A stretch of DNA of 11,227 nucleotides from an uncultured Azospirillum sp. (GTDB lineage: Bacteria > Pseudomonadota > Alphaproteobacteria > RF32 > CAG-239): positions 1 to 11,227 of the forward strand of contig UQCS01000044.1 of the NCBI GenBank assembly GCA_900539605.1, given 5' to 3'. A model generated the notes under the pieces. That model ran no database searches, had not been told where the DNA came from, and worked only from the letters and a program-made list of their open reading frames with translations. Of the stretch, positions 1 to 7,331 are shown piece by piece. A program made the translations under genes and the position numbers. Position 1 is the first letter of the stretch. Every line of letters starts with the position of its first letter.

Positions 1-1
1 G

Positions 2-406
2 ATATCGGTTATCGGCTGGATCCTGGTCGGGGGTTTTATCAACAACCTCTACGTTCATCCTTTCACCGACATTGAGTTGGTCGATTGGAACGGTCTGATC
101 ACTTCTTTGGGCATTCTGCTCGGTATCAGCGGTACCCGTGACTACTTTCTCAGAAAGTCGCTGGCCAAACTTCCGGAAAACGCTTCGGGAAAAGGCTGGC
201 AGAGAATGTGGATTCCGTGGGTTGGCTGGACGCTTGCCGGAGGATACTTCATCAATTGCATTATCGCGCCCTACATTGACCTTCAGGTCAATGACTGGTC
301 GCAGTTGATAACGGCGTTGACGGTGATTCTTGGTATTAGCGGTGCCCGTGATGTCGGGTTACGCAAGAAAAACAAGAAGAACCAAGAAGAAAAAGAGGAA
401 GAATAA
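2..406 (+). CDS. Membrane protein with duplicated holin-like unit (5' end missing)
   Basis: The reading frame is open from base 2 to the stop at 404-406, giving at least 134 residues, so the true start lies before the window; the TTG at 77 is only an internal codon. Two similar units are visible, residues 5-52 and about 75-122. Each begins GW.L.GG, has a helix, then a short polar stretch with D/W, then a second helix ending in a shared GISG(T/A)RD motif before LRK. The tail is very charged (Lys/Asn, then Glu). Hydrophobic segments before a terminal GxRxxxK-like motif recall the 3TM holin family of phages and gene transfer agents, which permeabilise the inner membrane for lysis. The similarity is by pattern only. 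A terminator follows 20 bases later, so this is the last gene of its transcript. It could instead be an unrelated small membrane protein. Confidence 0.6.
   Translation: MSVIGWILVGGFINNLYVHPFTDIELVDWNGLITSLGILLGISGTRDYFLRKSLAKLPENASGKGWQRMWIPWVGWTLAGGYFINCIIAPYIDLQVNDWSQLITALTVILGISGARDVGLRKKNKKNQEEKEEE
14..367 (+). repeat. Intragenic tandem duplication of the holin-like unit
   Basis: Bases 14-157 and about 224-367 encode two copies of a roughly 48-residue membrane unit joined by a soluble linker rich in Lys, Gly and Trp. The protein copies share GW, GG, the D-x-x-L-I-T core and GISG(T/A)RD. The DNA copies have diverged, so the duplication is not recent. Confidence 0.65.
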
Positions 407-426
407 AACCTTGCTCTTTAGTCTTT

Positions 427-458
427 AAAAAAGAAGCGGAATATTCCGCTTCTTTTTT
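427..458. terminator. Perfectly symmetric rho-independent terminator
   Basis: A 32-base perfect palindrome has its centre between 442 and 443. GAAGCGGAAT pairs with ATTCCGCTTC, with A6 on the left (427-432) and T6 on the right (453-458). It therefore works on either strand. It ends the holin-like gene and insulates the adhesin remnant downstream. Confidence 0.85.
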
Positions 459-559
459 ATTTTAAACCTCAGCGTCAAATTAAGCAGGCTTTTCAAAAAC
501 CGCAAAGCGGTAAAATTCTGGGAAAAAAGATAAATATCAGAAGTTGTCGCGAAAGATTC

Positions 560-588
560 TTGATAGTTGTATGGGATGCTTTTATCAT
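560..588 (+). promoter_or_regulatory. Sigma70-type promoter of the adhesin remnant
   Basis: The -35 TTGATA lies at 560-565, the spacer is 17 bp and the -10 TATCAT is at 583-588 (5 of 6 matches in each box). The expected transcript start near 595 places the GTG at 628 after a 33-base leader with AGGA at 615-618. This argues against earlier starts. Confidence 0.6.
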
Positions 589-627
589 ACAAAAGTCGAT
601 ATCAACCGCTTATCAGGATTTTTTGCT

Positions 628-1430
628 GTGACTAAAAGCCATCTGACCGGCCTTTTAACGGCTGCTTTTTTTGTTATTTCCTTTTCCGCCGCTTTGGCGG
701 TGCCGAAGGCACGATCGTTGCCAACACGGTTGATCTGACGGCACAAAAAGGATCCGTCGGTACAACAGACAATTATCTGACAGTTGATTCTTCTTACCAC
801 CGTGCCGGCTGGATCAAGGCACTGGCTCAAAAAGGAATTTATATTGACGAAGTCAACGGTCCGATGAATATCCGTCAATTTGTTTCGGGCGGCAATATTG
901 ATATGCGGGTAAACAGCTCTATTGTCGGTATTGCCAATGCAGATCCCGCTTTGCCGCATTTTAAGGCCGATAACATCACGCTGCATTCCAAAGGGCAGAT
1001 CGGTGGTTCGGATAATCCGTTGGTGCTGGCGTTGAATAATAATCGTCGGGGCAAAATCAATTTGCAGGCTGGTCAGGGGATTGTCGTCCGCAAATTAGGA
1101 GAGGGTTTGGTTTCGGATTATATTTATAACGATGGGAGAGGCAAAATATGGATTGAACTGCCGTCGGGCCATGCTCATATTGCCGATGTCCGGGCTGCCG
1201 ACGGATTTAAACTGACAATCCGCGAGGGAATGCCGTTCTACAATATCTGGTTGACCAACCTTGATCTGGAAGCGCGGATGATTAATCCGCCGTATACCGA
1301 GTATCCGGAAGAAAATCCGATTCAGATCATGAGTCGCCCGCTGGATGCGCGTTATCGCTTGCAGCTGGACCGGGGATTGTTCCTGAACACCGGGAATGTT
1401 GCCGATGAGGAAAAGCTGTCTCTGTTTTAG
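628..1430 (+). pseudogene. Remnant of a large FHA/LktA-like filamentous adhesin
   Basis: From GTG 628 (AGGA at 615-618) one frame encodes a signal peptide: Lys near the start, a hydrophobic core, then SAALA near residue 24. It stops at 736-738. From about 702 another frame continues to the stop at 1428-1430 without its own start codon at the join. It has the spaced beta-strand texture of filamentous haemagglutinin passengers (ADNITLHSKGQIGG, GKINLQAGQGIVV). One missing base near 691-702 would reconnect the two into about 266 residues, against thousands in full adhesins. No two-partner secretion domain lies between signal and passenger, so an internal deletion probably removed most of the gene. 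The promoter and terminator are intact. A real short secreted protein restored by recoding is possible but less likely. Confidence 0.6.
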
Positions 1431-1452
1431 GAGAACGGCAACTAACCGGTCA

Positions 1453-1485
1453 AAAAAGCCCCGGTCTGATTGACCGGGGCTTTTT
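1453..1485. terminator. Bidirectional terminator between adhesin remnant and cold-shock gene
   Basis: A 14-bp perfect stem, AAAAAGCCCCGGTC (1453-1466) with its complement at 1472-1485, has a five-base loop. It has T5 after it on the plus strand and a T6 run on the minus strand. It lies 22 bases from both stop codons (1430 and 1508), so it serves both convergent genes. Confidence 0.9.
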
Positions 1486-1507
1486 GATAAACTTCAGTTT
1501 TGAAATC

Positions 1508-1711
1508 TTACAAAATGCTCAGATTTTCGGCAGAAATTTTGCCTTTATGTTCAATTGCATCATAAGAAATCTTCTGGTTTTCCTGCAGAGCGCGCAGGCC
1601 TGCTTTTTCTACCGCACTGATATGAACAAAGATATCTTTCGAGCCGTCTGCCGGTTCGATGAAGCCGTAACCTTTGCGGGTATTAAACCATTTAACTGTT
1701 CCATTAGCCAT
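1508..1711 (-). CDS. Cold-shock domain protein (CspA family)
   Basis: This 67-residue single-domain RNA/ssDNA-binding protein has the usual family length. The family acts as an RNA chaperone that melts mRNA structure in the cytoplasm. Visible are the N-terminal GTVKWFN strand, RNP1-like KGYGFI (residues 13-18) and RNP2-like DIFVHIS (26-32), which carry the aromatic nucleic-acid-binding surface, plus the late strand ending in AENLSIL. The start is ATG with AAGGAAAA a few bases upstream. It is transcribed away from the lplT-aas-like gene and converges on the adhesin remnant, sharing its terminator. The leader is about 160 bases with two hairpins, as expected for a temperature-controlled csp mRNA. 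The family is certain; which paralogue is not. Confidence 0.95.
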   Translation of the reverse strand: MANGTVKWFNTRKGYGFIEPADGSKDIFVHISAVEKAGLRALQENQKISYDAIEHKGKISAENLSIL

Positions 1712-1872
1712 TTTAATTTTTCCTTTTCTAAAATAAATTTACAGATGCCCACCTCGGGCAGCCTGTGCCGTAAAGATTTTTCCTGACGTGTAGAAAAATC
1801 TTTTTGGCATAAAAAAGAAAAATCTAGTTCGGGGTTTTGCCGTTTTTGAAGCGACCGTAAAAATCTAACGCA
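1712..1872 (-). promoter_or_regulatory. Structured 5' leader of the cold-shock gene
   Basis: Between the proposed start of transcription and the ATG lie two inverted repeats. One is an 11-bp perfect stem (1772-1782 with 1793-1803, AAAGATTTTTC and complement, 10-base loop). The other is a 5-bp GC stem, TGCCC/GGGCA (1746-1760). Long structured leaders of csp mRNAs are known to act as thermosensors; that role here is inferred. Confidence 0.45.
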
Positions 1873-1878
1873 GATTTA

Positions 1879-1906
1879 AGGATACACCTATTTTTCTAAA
1901 TAGCAA
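1879..1906 (-). promoter_or_regulatory. Possible promoter of the cold-shock gene
   Basis: Read on the minus strand, TTGCTA (1906-1901), a 16-bp spacer and TATCCT (1884-1879) form a moderate match. The -35 overlaps a set of CTATTT/AAATAG half-sites at 1888-1915. Confidence 0.35.
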
Positions 1907-1930
1907 CCTCTATTTAATTTTTTTAATTTC

Positions 1931-1959
1931 TTGACAGGGCAGGGATAAAATGTTTTAGT
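1931..1959 (+). promoter_or_regulatory. Promoter of the lplT-aas-like gene
   Basis: A perfect -35 TTGACA (1931-1936), a 17-bp spacer ending in an extended TGn (1951-1953) and a -10 TTTAGT (1954-1959). Transcription would start near 1966, leaving a leader of about 25 bases. Confidence 0.65.
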
Positions 1960-1990
1960 TTTTAAACGCTAAATTTTAGTGAGAATGACT

Positions 1991-4840
1991 ATGACTGCCG
2001 ATCTTTTGAAAACCAGGCGTTTTCTTCCTTTGCTGATTACCCAGTTTTTGGGCGCCCTCAATGATAATTTGTTCAAAAATGCTCTGTTGACCTTGGTGAC
2101 GGTCAAGATGACCGCACAGTCGGATATCCTGTCCAACCTGATTGCCGGGCTTTTTATTTTGCCTTTTTTTCTTTTTTCGGCCACGGCCGGACAAATGGCC
2201 GACAAATATCCCCGCGACCGTATTGCCCGTATTTTAAAAGTAACGGAACTGGTTTTGATGATCGGCGTTGCCGCGGCATATTATTGGTATAACCTGCCGC
2301 TGCTGGTGGTGATTATGACTTTAATGGGGGCACAGTCGGCTTTCTTCGGTCCGGTTAAATACGCCTTGCTGCCGCAGCAACTGCAGCCGCAGGAACTGGT
2401 TGCCGGCAATGCCTATATTGAAAGCAGCACCTATATGGCGATTTTGCTGGGACTGATTCTCGGCACTTTGCTGCCGACGACGGCAACCATCGCTGTTTTG
2501 ATTACGCTGGCTGCCACCGGTTATCTGTCGGCGCGGCAAATTCCCCATGCGCCGGCGCCGCGCCCGCAATTGAAAATTGCTAAAAACGTTTTTGTTTCGA
2601 CGGTTGAAAACTTTCGTTTTTTGCGCAAACACCGGTTGATTTTCATGAGTATTCTCGGTGCGACCTGGTTTTGGATTATCGGTGCGTTGGTAGCGGTGCA
2701 GATTTACCCGCTGTGCGGAAAGATATTGAATACCGGTGAAGGCGTTATTACCTTTTTTCTGGTTTTGTTTTCGGTTGGCGTGGCGGTTGGGTCTTTTTGC
2801 TGCAGCCGCATTTTAAAAGGATTTATTCATGCGACTTACGTGCCGCTGAGCGCCGTCGGCATGGGCGTCAGCCTGTTTTTGCTCTATTGGTTTTCGTCCG
2901 CTTACCCGACTCCTGCCGAAAAAATTTCTTTTGCTGTTTTCTTTTCGCAGCCGCATGCTTTCGGAATAAGCTTCAATTTGTTTGCACTGGCGTTTTGGGG
3001 CGGCATGTATATTATTCCGCTTAATGCCTTTATGCAAAGTCGTGCGCCGAAAGCTTATGTTGCAACGGTGATTGCCGGCAACAATATTTTTAATGCACTG
3101 GGGATGGCACTGGCGGCGGTTTTTGCCATTGTCTTTCTTGCATTCGGTTTTTCGCTGCCGCAGTTGTTTTTGACGATGGCATTTTTCAGTGCTCTGGTTT
3201 CGCTCTATATATGCGCTTTGTTGCCGGATGCCCTGACGCGTTCGCTGGTGCAGAGTCTGCTCGGCTTTTTGTTTCACGGCAAAGTGAGCGGCATTGCCAA
3301 CTTTAAGCGTGCCGGTTCGAAAGTCTTAATTGTTTGCAACCATGTGTCGCTGCTGGACGGGGTGTTGCTGGCAGCGTTTATGCCGGAGAGAATCACTTTT
3401 GCGATTAATACCGGCTGGACTCAAAAATGGTTTATACCGGTGATCCGGCTGCTGGTTGACTTTTATCCGATTGATCCGGCAAATCCGTTGTCGGTGCGTG
3501 CCTTGGCCGAGGAAATCAAAAAGGGCCGTAAAGTCATGATTTTTCCTGAAGGACGGGTAACAACCACCGGTGCAATGATGAAAGTTTATGAAGGGGCGGG
3601 CGTGATTGCCGCCAAAGCCGGCGCCAAAATTCTGCCGGTACGTATCAACGGTGCTCAGTATTCCAAGTTTTCCTATTTGAAAGACAAATTCCCCACCCGC
3701 TGGTTTCCGCGTATTACTCTCAGCATTATGGAACCCTGCCGGTTCGATTCTCCGGCCGGCGGTCGTGAAGCGCGTCACCGGGTGGCGCAGCGTCTCTATA
3801 ATCTGATGGCCGAAATGATTTATAAGACTGCCGATTGTAAAAGCAGTTTAAGCGCAGCTTTGCTCTTTGCTGCCCAAACCTGTCGCAACCGTCATGTCGC
3901 GGCACAGGAACCGGGCCGACGCCCGCTGACTTTCGGCAGTTTGTTGCGACGGAGTTATGTGTTGGCTGCCGCGCTTCGGCGTTGTTGGCCGCAGATCGGA
4001 CTGGTACGGTTACGGCTTTGCGGCGGGATTGATCATCTGGTCTTGTTTTTCGCCGTGCAACTGAGCGGCAAAACGGCCGAATTTGTTCCGGAAGGCGAGA
4101 TGATAACCGAGGAACCGTTGCTGAGTTCGTTAGCCGAAGTCCCGGTCAGTTGGGGGGACAAGATCCGTGGTTTTTGGGCGTGGTTACGGCGCCGTTCTCC
4201 GGCAGTGTCGCCTGACGCGCTTGCTTTAATCCTGCCCGACGGCCGAGGCGGAACAGTCGGGCTTTCGCATCGCAATCTTTTGGCAACCTGCAATCAGTTG
4301 AATACGGTTTTGCCGTTAAACGTTCGCGACCGGGTGGTCAATGTTTTGCCGCCGTATACGGTGACCGGATTCTGTCTGGCTACTTTATTGCCGCTGTTTT
4401 CAGGCAGTCGGATTCTCTTTTATCCGCATCCGGGGCACAGCCGTATTATTGCCGAACTCTGTTATGATAACGAAGCAACGGTTTTGTTCGGCGACGAGGC
4501 AGTCTTTGCCGGTTGCGGCGAGGCAGCGCACCCGTACGACTTTTTTTCGTTGCGTTGTGCGCTGGCTGACAATTCGCTTACGGCGGAGACATTTGATTTG
4601 TGGGTTAAGAAATTCGGGGTGCGGATTTTGGAAGGATGGGTACCGCAGGCGTGCGGTGCCGCGGTCAGCTTTAACACGCCGCTTTATAATCGCTGGGGCA
4701 GTTGCGGTGCTTTGCTGCCGGGCGTGTCCTACCAAAACGGTGTTTTGAAATCCGACAGTTTTGCCGGAGGAAAGTTTGTTCCGCCCTCGGCTTTGCAATT
4801 TGACGATGACGGCTACCTGTATCCGCCGGCGGATTGTTAA
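1991..4840 (+). CDS. LplT-PlsC-AMP ligase fusion (Aas-like) with dead ligase domain
   Basis: This is a 949-residue inner-membrane protein (ATG 1991, GAGA at 1981-1984; ATG 1985 and GTG 1979 also possible). Residues 1-410 are an LplT-type MFS lysophospholipid transporter with about 12 helices, FLGALNDN near 19-26 and MFS motif A GQMADKYPRDR at 66-76. Residues 420-625 are a PlsC/Aas acyltransferase with catalytic NHxxxxD (His451, Asp456) and FPEGR (518-522) followed by VTTTG, as in E. coli Aas. Residues 630-949 align with the Aas acyl-ACP synthetase half, but its motifs are lost: the TSG-GxPKG loop reads LPDGRGGTVG (747-756), YGxTE reads WVPQA (883-887), and TGD is missing. The chain ends just after DDDGYL, so the hinge and C-terminal lysine subdomain are absent. 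The family flips lyso-phosphatidylethanolamine inward and reacylates it. Here transport and acyl transfer look intact, while acyl activation does not. Confidence 0.9.
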   Translation: MTADLLKTRRFLPLLITQFLGALNDNLFKNALLTLVTVKMTAQSDILSNLIAGLFILPFFLFSATAGQMADKYPRDRIARILKVTELVLMIGVAAAYYWYNLPLLVVIMTLMGAQSAFFGPVKYALLPQQLQPQELVAGNAYIESSTYMAILLGLILGTLLPTTATIAVLITLAATGYLSARQIPHAPAPRPQLKIAKNVFVSTVENFRFLRKHRLIFMSILGATWFWIIGALVAVQIYPLCGKILNTGEGVITFFLVLFSVGVAVGSFCCSRILKGFIHATYVPLSAVGMGVSLFLLYWFSSAYPTPAEKISFAVFFSQPHAFGISFNLFALAFWGGMYIIPLNAFMQSRAPKAYVATVIAGNNIFNALGMALAAVFAIVFLAFGFSLPQLFLTMAFFSALVSLYICALLPDALTRSLVQSLLGFLFHGKVSGIANFKRAGSKVLIVCNHVSLLDGVLLAAFMPERITFAINTGWTQKWFIPVIRLLVDFYPIDPANPLSVRALAEEIKKGRKVMIFPEGRVTTTGAMMKVYEGAGVIAAKAGAKILPVRINGAQYSKFSYLKDKFPTRWFPRITLSIMEPCRFDSPAGGREARHRVAQRLYNLMAEMIYKTADCKSSLSAALLFAAQTCRNRHVAAQEPGRRPLTFGSLLRRSYVLAAALRRCWPQIGLVRLRLCGGIDHLVLFFAVQLSGKTAEFVPEGEMITEEPLLSSLAEVPVSWGDKIRGFWAWLRRRSPAVSPDALALILPDGRGGTVGLSHRNLLATCNQLNTVLPLNVRDRVVNVLPPYTVTGFCLATLLPLFSGSRILFYPHPGHSRIIAELCYDNEATVLFGDEAVFAGCGEAAHPYDFFSLRCALADNSLTAETFDLWVKKFGVRILEGWVPQACGAAVSFNTPLYNRWGSCGALLPGVSYQNGVLKSDSFAGGKFVPPSALQFDDDGYLYPPADC

Positions 4841-4893
4841 ACTGTCTTTCCCGATTTCCGGAAACAAACTTTTTTGACAAATTCAAACTTTGA

Positions 4894-4922
4894 TAGACAA
4901 ATATTTTTGTTTGTGTTATACT
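4894..4922 (+). promoter_or_regulatory. Strong extended -10 promoter of the exported-protein gene
   Basis: The -35 TAGACA (4894-4899), a 17-bp spacer, the extended TGT (4914-4916) and the -10 TATACT (4917-4922). A second TTGACA at 4874-4879 sits in a similar context (GACAAAT repeated 20 bases apart) but has no matching -10. The start of transcription would be near 4929, 26 bases before the ATG. Confidence 0.65.
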
Positions 4923-4954
4923 TCTCAATGAGAAAACTATAAACTTATTATATT

Positions 4955-5641
4955 ATGAGAAAAATTATTTTTTTGGTACTGTGCGTAGCAGCTATGTCAG
5001 TATCCCACGTTTCCGCACAGGGTTATTATGGTGAACACCATCTTCCCGCCCGCGGATACGCCGATCCCTATTCCTATTCCTGGAGTTCCGGTCGCAGCGG
5101 CGTTAATCGTCACTATGAACCGAGACGCGGAAGAGGATATCGTGAGCCCCGGCCCAGCAAAGTAGCCAAGGCAGCATATGTGGCCAGCGAGATTCTGCGC
5201 GGTATTGTTATCGCCGACCGGATCTTCGCCCCCTATTGCACCGAAAGCTATTACAGCTATTTCGACAGCCACGAGCCCAACCGTTGGGTATACGGCCGTC
5301 GCGGTATGCCTTTCTGGCCGGTGAGATACATGAACAATTCGCCGTTCTACTGGTATCCCACTTCCTGCGGCAACATCGCGTTCTATACCAGCACCAACTG
5401 TATGTTAGGCGTAACGATTGACGATCAGGTGCAGTTGATTCGCGATAACAATCGGCTGTATATCTGGAGCACCAGAGGCAGTCTGATGTCACGACAGGAA
5501 CTATATGCCGGTTGCCACAGCCATTTTGAGATGAACACGTCTCAGGGGCTTCGACTGGTGGAAATCTTTTATGACGGGGTCTGCCGGGTCAACTATGTTG
5601 ACATCGGGGGGAACGTGATTGAGAGCTACGAACTGTACTAA
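4955..5641 (+). CDS. Exported Tyr-rich protein of unknown function
   Basis: This 228-residue protein is not recognised. Residues 1-21 form a classical Sec signal peptide (MRKIIFLVL core, cleavage after VSA), so the mature protein starts QGYYGEHH and is periplasmic or secreted. Residues 22-65 are low-complexity, rich in Tyr, Ser, Arg and Gly. Residues 66-92 form a probable amphipathic helix (KVAKAAYVASEILRGIVIAD). Residues 93-228 look like a compact beta-rich domain with many Tyr/Trp and five cysteines (95, 138, 149, 187, 210), an odd number, so at least one is unpaired or intermolecular. Its own promoter and terminator make it a single-gene unit. No clear Shine-Dalgarno precedes the ATG; the leader is almost pure A/T, which may favour unstructured initiation. 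Confidence 0.85.
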   Translation: MRKIIFLVLCVAAMSVSHVSAQGYYGEHHLPARGYADPYSYSWSSGRSGVNRHYEPRRGRGYREPRPSKVAKAAYVASEILRGIVIADRIFAPYCTESYYSYFDSHEPNRWVYGRRGMPFWPVRYMNNSPFYWYPTSCGNIAFYTSTNCMLGVTIDDQVQLIRDNNRLYIWSTRGSLMSRQELYAGCHSHFEMNTSQGLRLVEIFYDGVCRVNYVDIGGNVIESYELY

Positions 5642-5653
5642 GGACTTTTGGGA

Positions 5654-5685
5654 AGAGGAGTGACGGTTTAAACCGTCGCTCCTTT
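5654..5685 (+). terminator. Probable terminator of the exported-protein gene
   Basis: GGAGTGACGGTT (5657-5668) pairs with AACCGTCGCTCC (5671-5682) with one G-T wobble and a very tight loop. A-T and wobble pairs extend it, and a broken T run (TTTCCTGTTTT) follows. Confidence 0.6.
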
Positions 5686-5759
5686 CCTGTTTTAAACCTG
5701 TTTGGTTCGCCATTTAAAATACATTTTTTACCCCCATATTAAAAAAATAGCCAACAAAG

Positions 5760-5765
5760 AAGGAG
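5760..5765 (+). promoter_or_regulatory. Consensus Shine-Dalgarno of pirin
   Basis: AAGGAG lies six bases before ATG 5772, fixing the start. It is the clearest ribosome-binding site in the window. Confidence 0.8.
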
Positions 5766-5771
5766 AAAAAA

Positions 5772-6479
5772 ATGTTTTATCTGCGTCCGGCCAACCACCG
5801 CGGCCATACTTATACCGAGTGGCTGAACAGTTATCATAGTTTTTCGTTCGGTCAATATTACGATTCCCGTTATATGGGATTCAGCGATCTGCGGGTCATC
5901 AATGACGATGTGATTGCGCCTGACGGCGGCTTCGACACCCATCCCCATGACAATATGGAAATTGTCAGCATTGTGATATCGGGACGCTTGAAACATAAAG
6001 ACAGCCTCGGGCATGAATCCGAATTGGGTGCCGGTGATGTTCAAACGATGACAGCCGGCCGCGGAATTGAACATAGTGAATTCAATCCGTCGGAAAAAGA
6101 ACCGGTTCATTTTCTGCAAATTTGGATTATTCCGCAACAGCGGGGACTTGAGCCGGATTATCAGCAGCGTCGGTTTGCCGATGATAAGATGGATAATAAT
6201 CTTTGTTTGTTAGTCTCGCCGGATGCGGCGGAAGAATCGCTGCCGATCCGTCAAAATGCCCGAATCTATCGAACCCGTCTGGAAGCGGAGAAAACTGTGG
6301 ATTATCCGCTGGATACCAAACGGGCGGTGTGGGTTCAGATGATATCCGGCGCAATTGAAGTGAGCGGAAATCTGCTGGTTGGCGGTGACGGCCTGGCCGT
6401 TTACAAAGAAGACAAACCTTTGCATATCCGCGGCGTTGATACTTTGTCCGATTTTATATTATGTGATTTGCATGGGTAA
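5772..6479 (+). CDS. Pirin family protein (bicupin)
   Basis: This 235-residue protein has full family length and two cupin domains. The N-terminal cupin carries the metal-binding set of pirins and YhaK-type proteins: His57 and His59 in GGFDTHPHDNME, then His101 and Glu103 in AGRGIEHSEFN. GRLKHKDSLGHES and VHFLQIWIIPQ are also characteristic. The second cupin (from about 135) has no visible metal ligands, as is usual. The protein is cytoplasmic with no signal peptide. Bacterial pirins have been linked to quercetinase activity, redox sensing and metabolic regulation; which applies here cannot be read from sequence. It converges with the glycosyltransferase with only three bases between stop codons, and I see no terminator between them, so the two transcripts may overlap. 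Confidence 0.93.
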   Translation: MFYLRPANHRGHTYTEWLNSYHSFSFGQYYDSRYMGFSDLRVINDDVIAPDGGFDTHPHDNMEIVSIVISGRLKHKDSLGHESELGAGDVQTMTAGRGIEHSEFNPSEKEPVHFLQIWIIPQQRGLEPDYQQRRFADDKMDNNLCLLVSPDAAEESLPIRQNARIYRTRLEAEKTVDYPLDTKRAVWVQMISGAIEVSGNLLVGGDGLAVYKEDKPLHIRGVDTLSDFILCDLHG

Positions 6480-6482
6480 ACT

Positions 6483-7295
6483 TCAGCGTTCGCTGTCACG
6501 GCAGTTGAACTTCTGAATTGTCTCCGGATTGAGGCGGGTTTTGTTCATCCGCTTCATGGTGCCGTTGTAGGCATAATTCAGAAAACAATACAGGCGCTTG
6601 TATGCGGGAAGGTTGTCTTCGCGCAGGTAGCGTTTGAGAGTGTTAACGGCCATATGGATTTTGTTGCCGGAGAGTTGGTTTTGCCGCACCCGATAAAGCA
6701 TCAATGCGTCATTTAGCCCATGAAATTTGTATCCACGGTGAAACAGACCGACCCAGGTTTTGGCATCTTCACAAAGTTCCCGCTCTTCGGGAAAACGGAT
6801 GTCCGGAATTTTTTCGCGGTCGATCATGACAGTTGACAAGCCGATCTGAGTGGTTTTCATATATTGAACTAAATCAATTTCCGGATCGACTTCAACTTTT
6901 CCTTTGCTCAAAACTTCGCCTTTTTCACTCATAAAAGCAAAACCGGTATGCGAAGCGGCTATATCGTTTTTTTGCATAAATTCAACTTGTTTGCTTAGTT
7001 TCTCGCATGACCATAAATCATCAGAATCCAAGAAGGCGACGTATCGGCCTTCGGCAGCTTCAATTCCCCGGTTGCGGCAGGCGCCGACACCGCTGTTTTG
7101 CGGTTGGTTTATGACCCTAATTCTTTTGTCGGTAGCGGCATAGGTGGCGGCAACCGTCCCGCTGTTATCGGTGGAAGCGTCGTTGATGATAATCATTTCC
7201 CAATCGGTGTAAGTTTGATTCAGAACCGACTGGACGGTGTGTTTGAGAAATTTTTCGCAGTTGTAAACCGGGATAATAACGGAAACTTTGTCCAT
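6483..7295 (-). CDS. Family 2 glycosyltransferase (GT-A fold)
   Basis: This 270-residue cytoplasmic or membrane-associated enzyme begins with SVIIPVYNCEKFL, the nucleotide-binding first strand of GT2. It has the INDASTDNS loop (about 37-45), the DXD-type metal/nucleotide site LDSDD at 89-93, and the likely catalytic ELCEDAKTW (Glu176/Asp177). YRVRQNQLS (201-209) matches the substrate-binding segment seen in TuaG-like enzymes, which build surface polysaccharides. Donor and acceptor cannot be told. No transmembrane segment is evident. It stands alone with its own promoter, not in a visible polysaccharide cluster. AAAGG lies about 11 bases before the ATG. Confidence 0.93.
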   Translation of the reverse strand: MDKVSVIIPVYNCEKFLKHTVQSVLNQTYTDWEMIIINDASTDNSGTVAATYAATDKRIRVINQPQNSGVGACRNRGIEAAEGRYVAFLDSDDLWSCEKLSKQVEFMQKNDIAASHTGFAFMSEKGEVLSKGKVEVDPEIDLVQYMKTTQIGLSTVMIDREKIPDIRFPEERELCEDAKTWVGLFHRGYKFHGLNDALMLYRVRQNQLSGNKIHMAVNTLKRYLREDNLPAYKRLYCFLNYAYNGTMKRMNKTRLNPETIQKFNCRDSER

Positions 7296-7331
7296 TGTAA
7301 GGTGACCCTTTCAAATAAGTTTGAATAACGC

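Noticed and set aside
499..511. ACCGC-AAA-GCGGT small inverted repeat
   Set aside because: Only a 5-bp stem without a T run or conserved partner; no function can be supported.
544..627. Earlier starts (TTG 544, ATG 571) for the adhesin remnant
   Set aside because: Both lie upstream of the likely transcript start near 595; GTG 628 has an AGGA site and opens directly into the signal peptide.
2321..3778. Several minus-strand open frames of 100-150 residues opposite the lplT-aas-like gene
   Set aside because: They are rich in Arg, Gln, His and Asn with no domain texture, typical antisense shadows of a GC-richer coding gene, and have no ribosome-binding sites.
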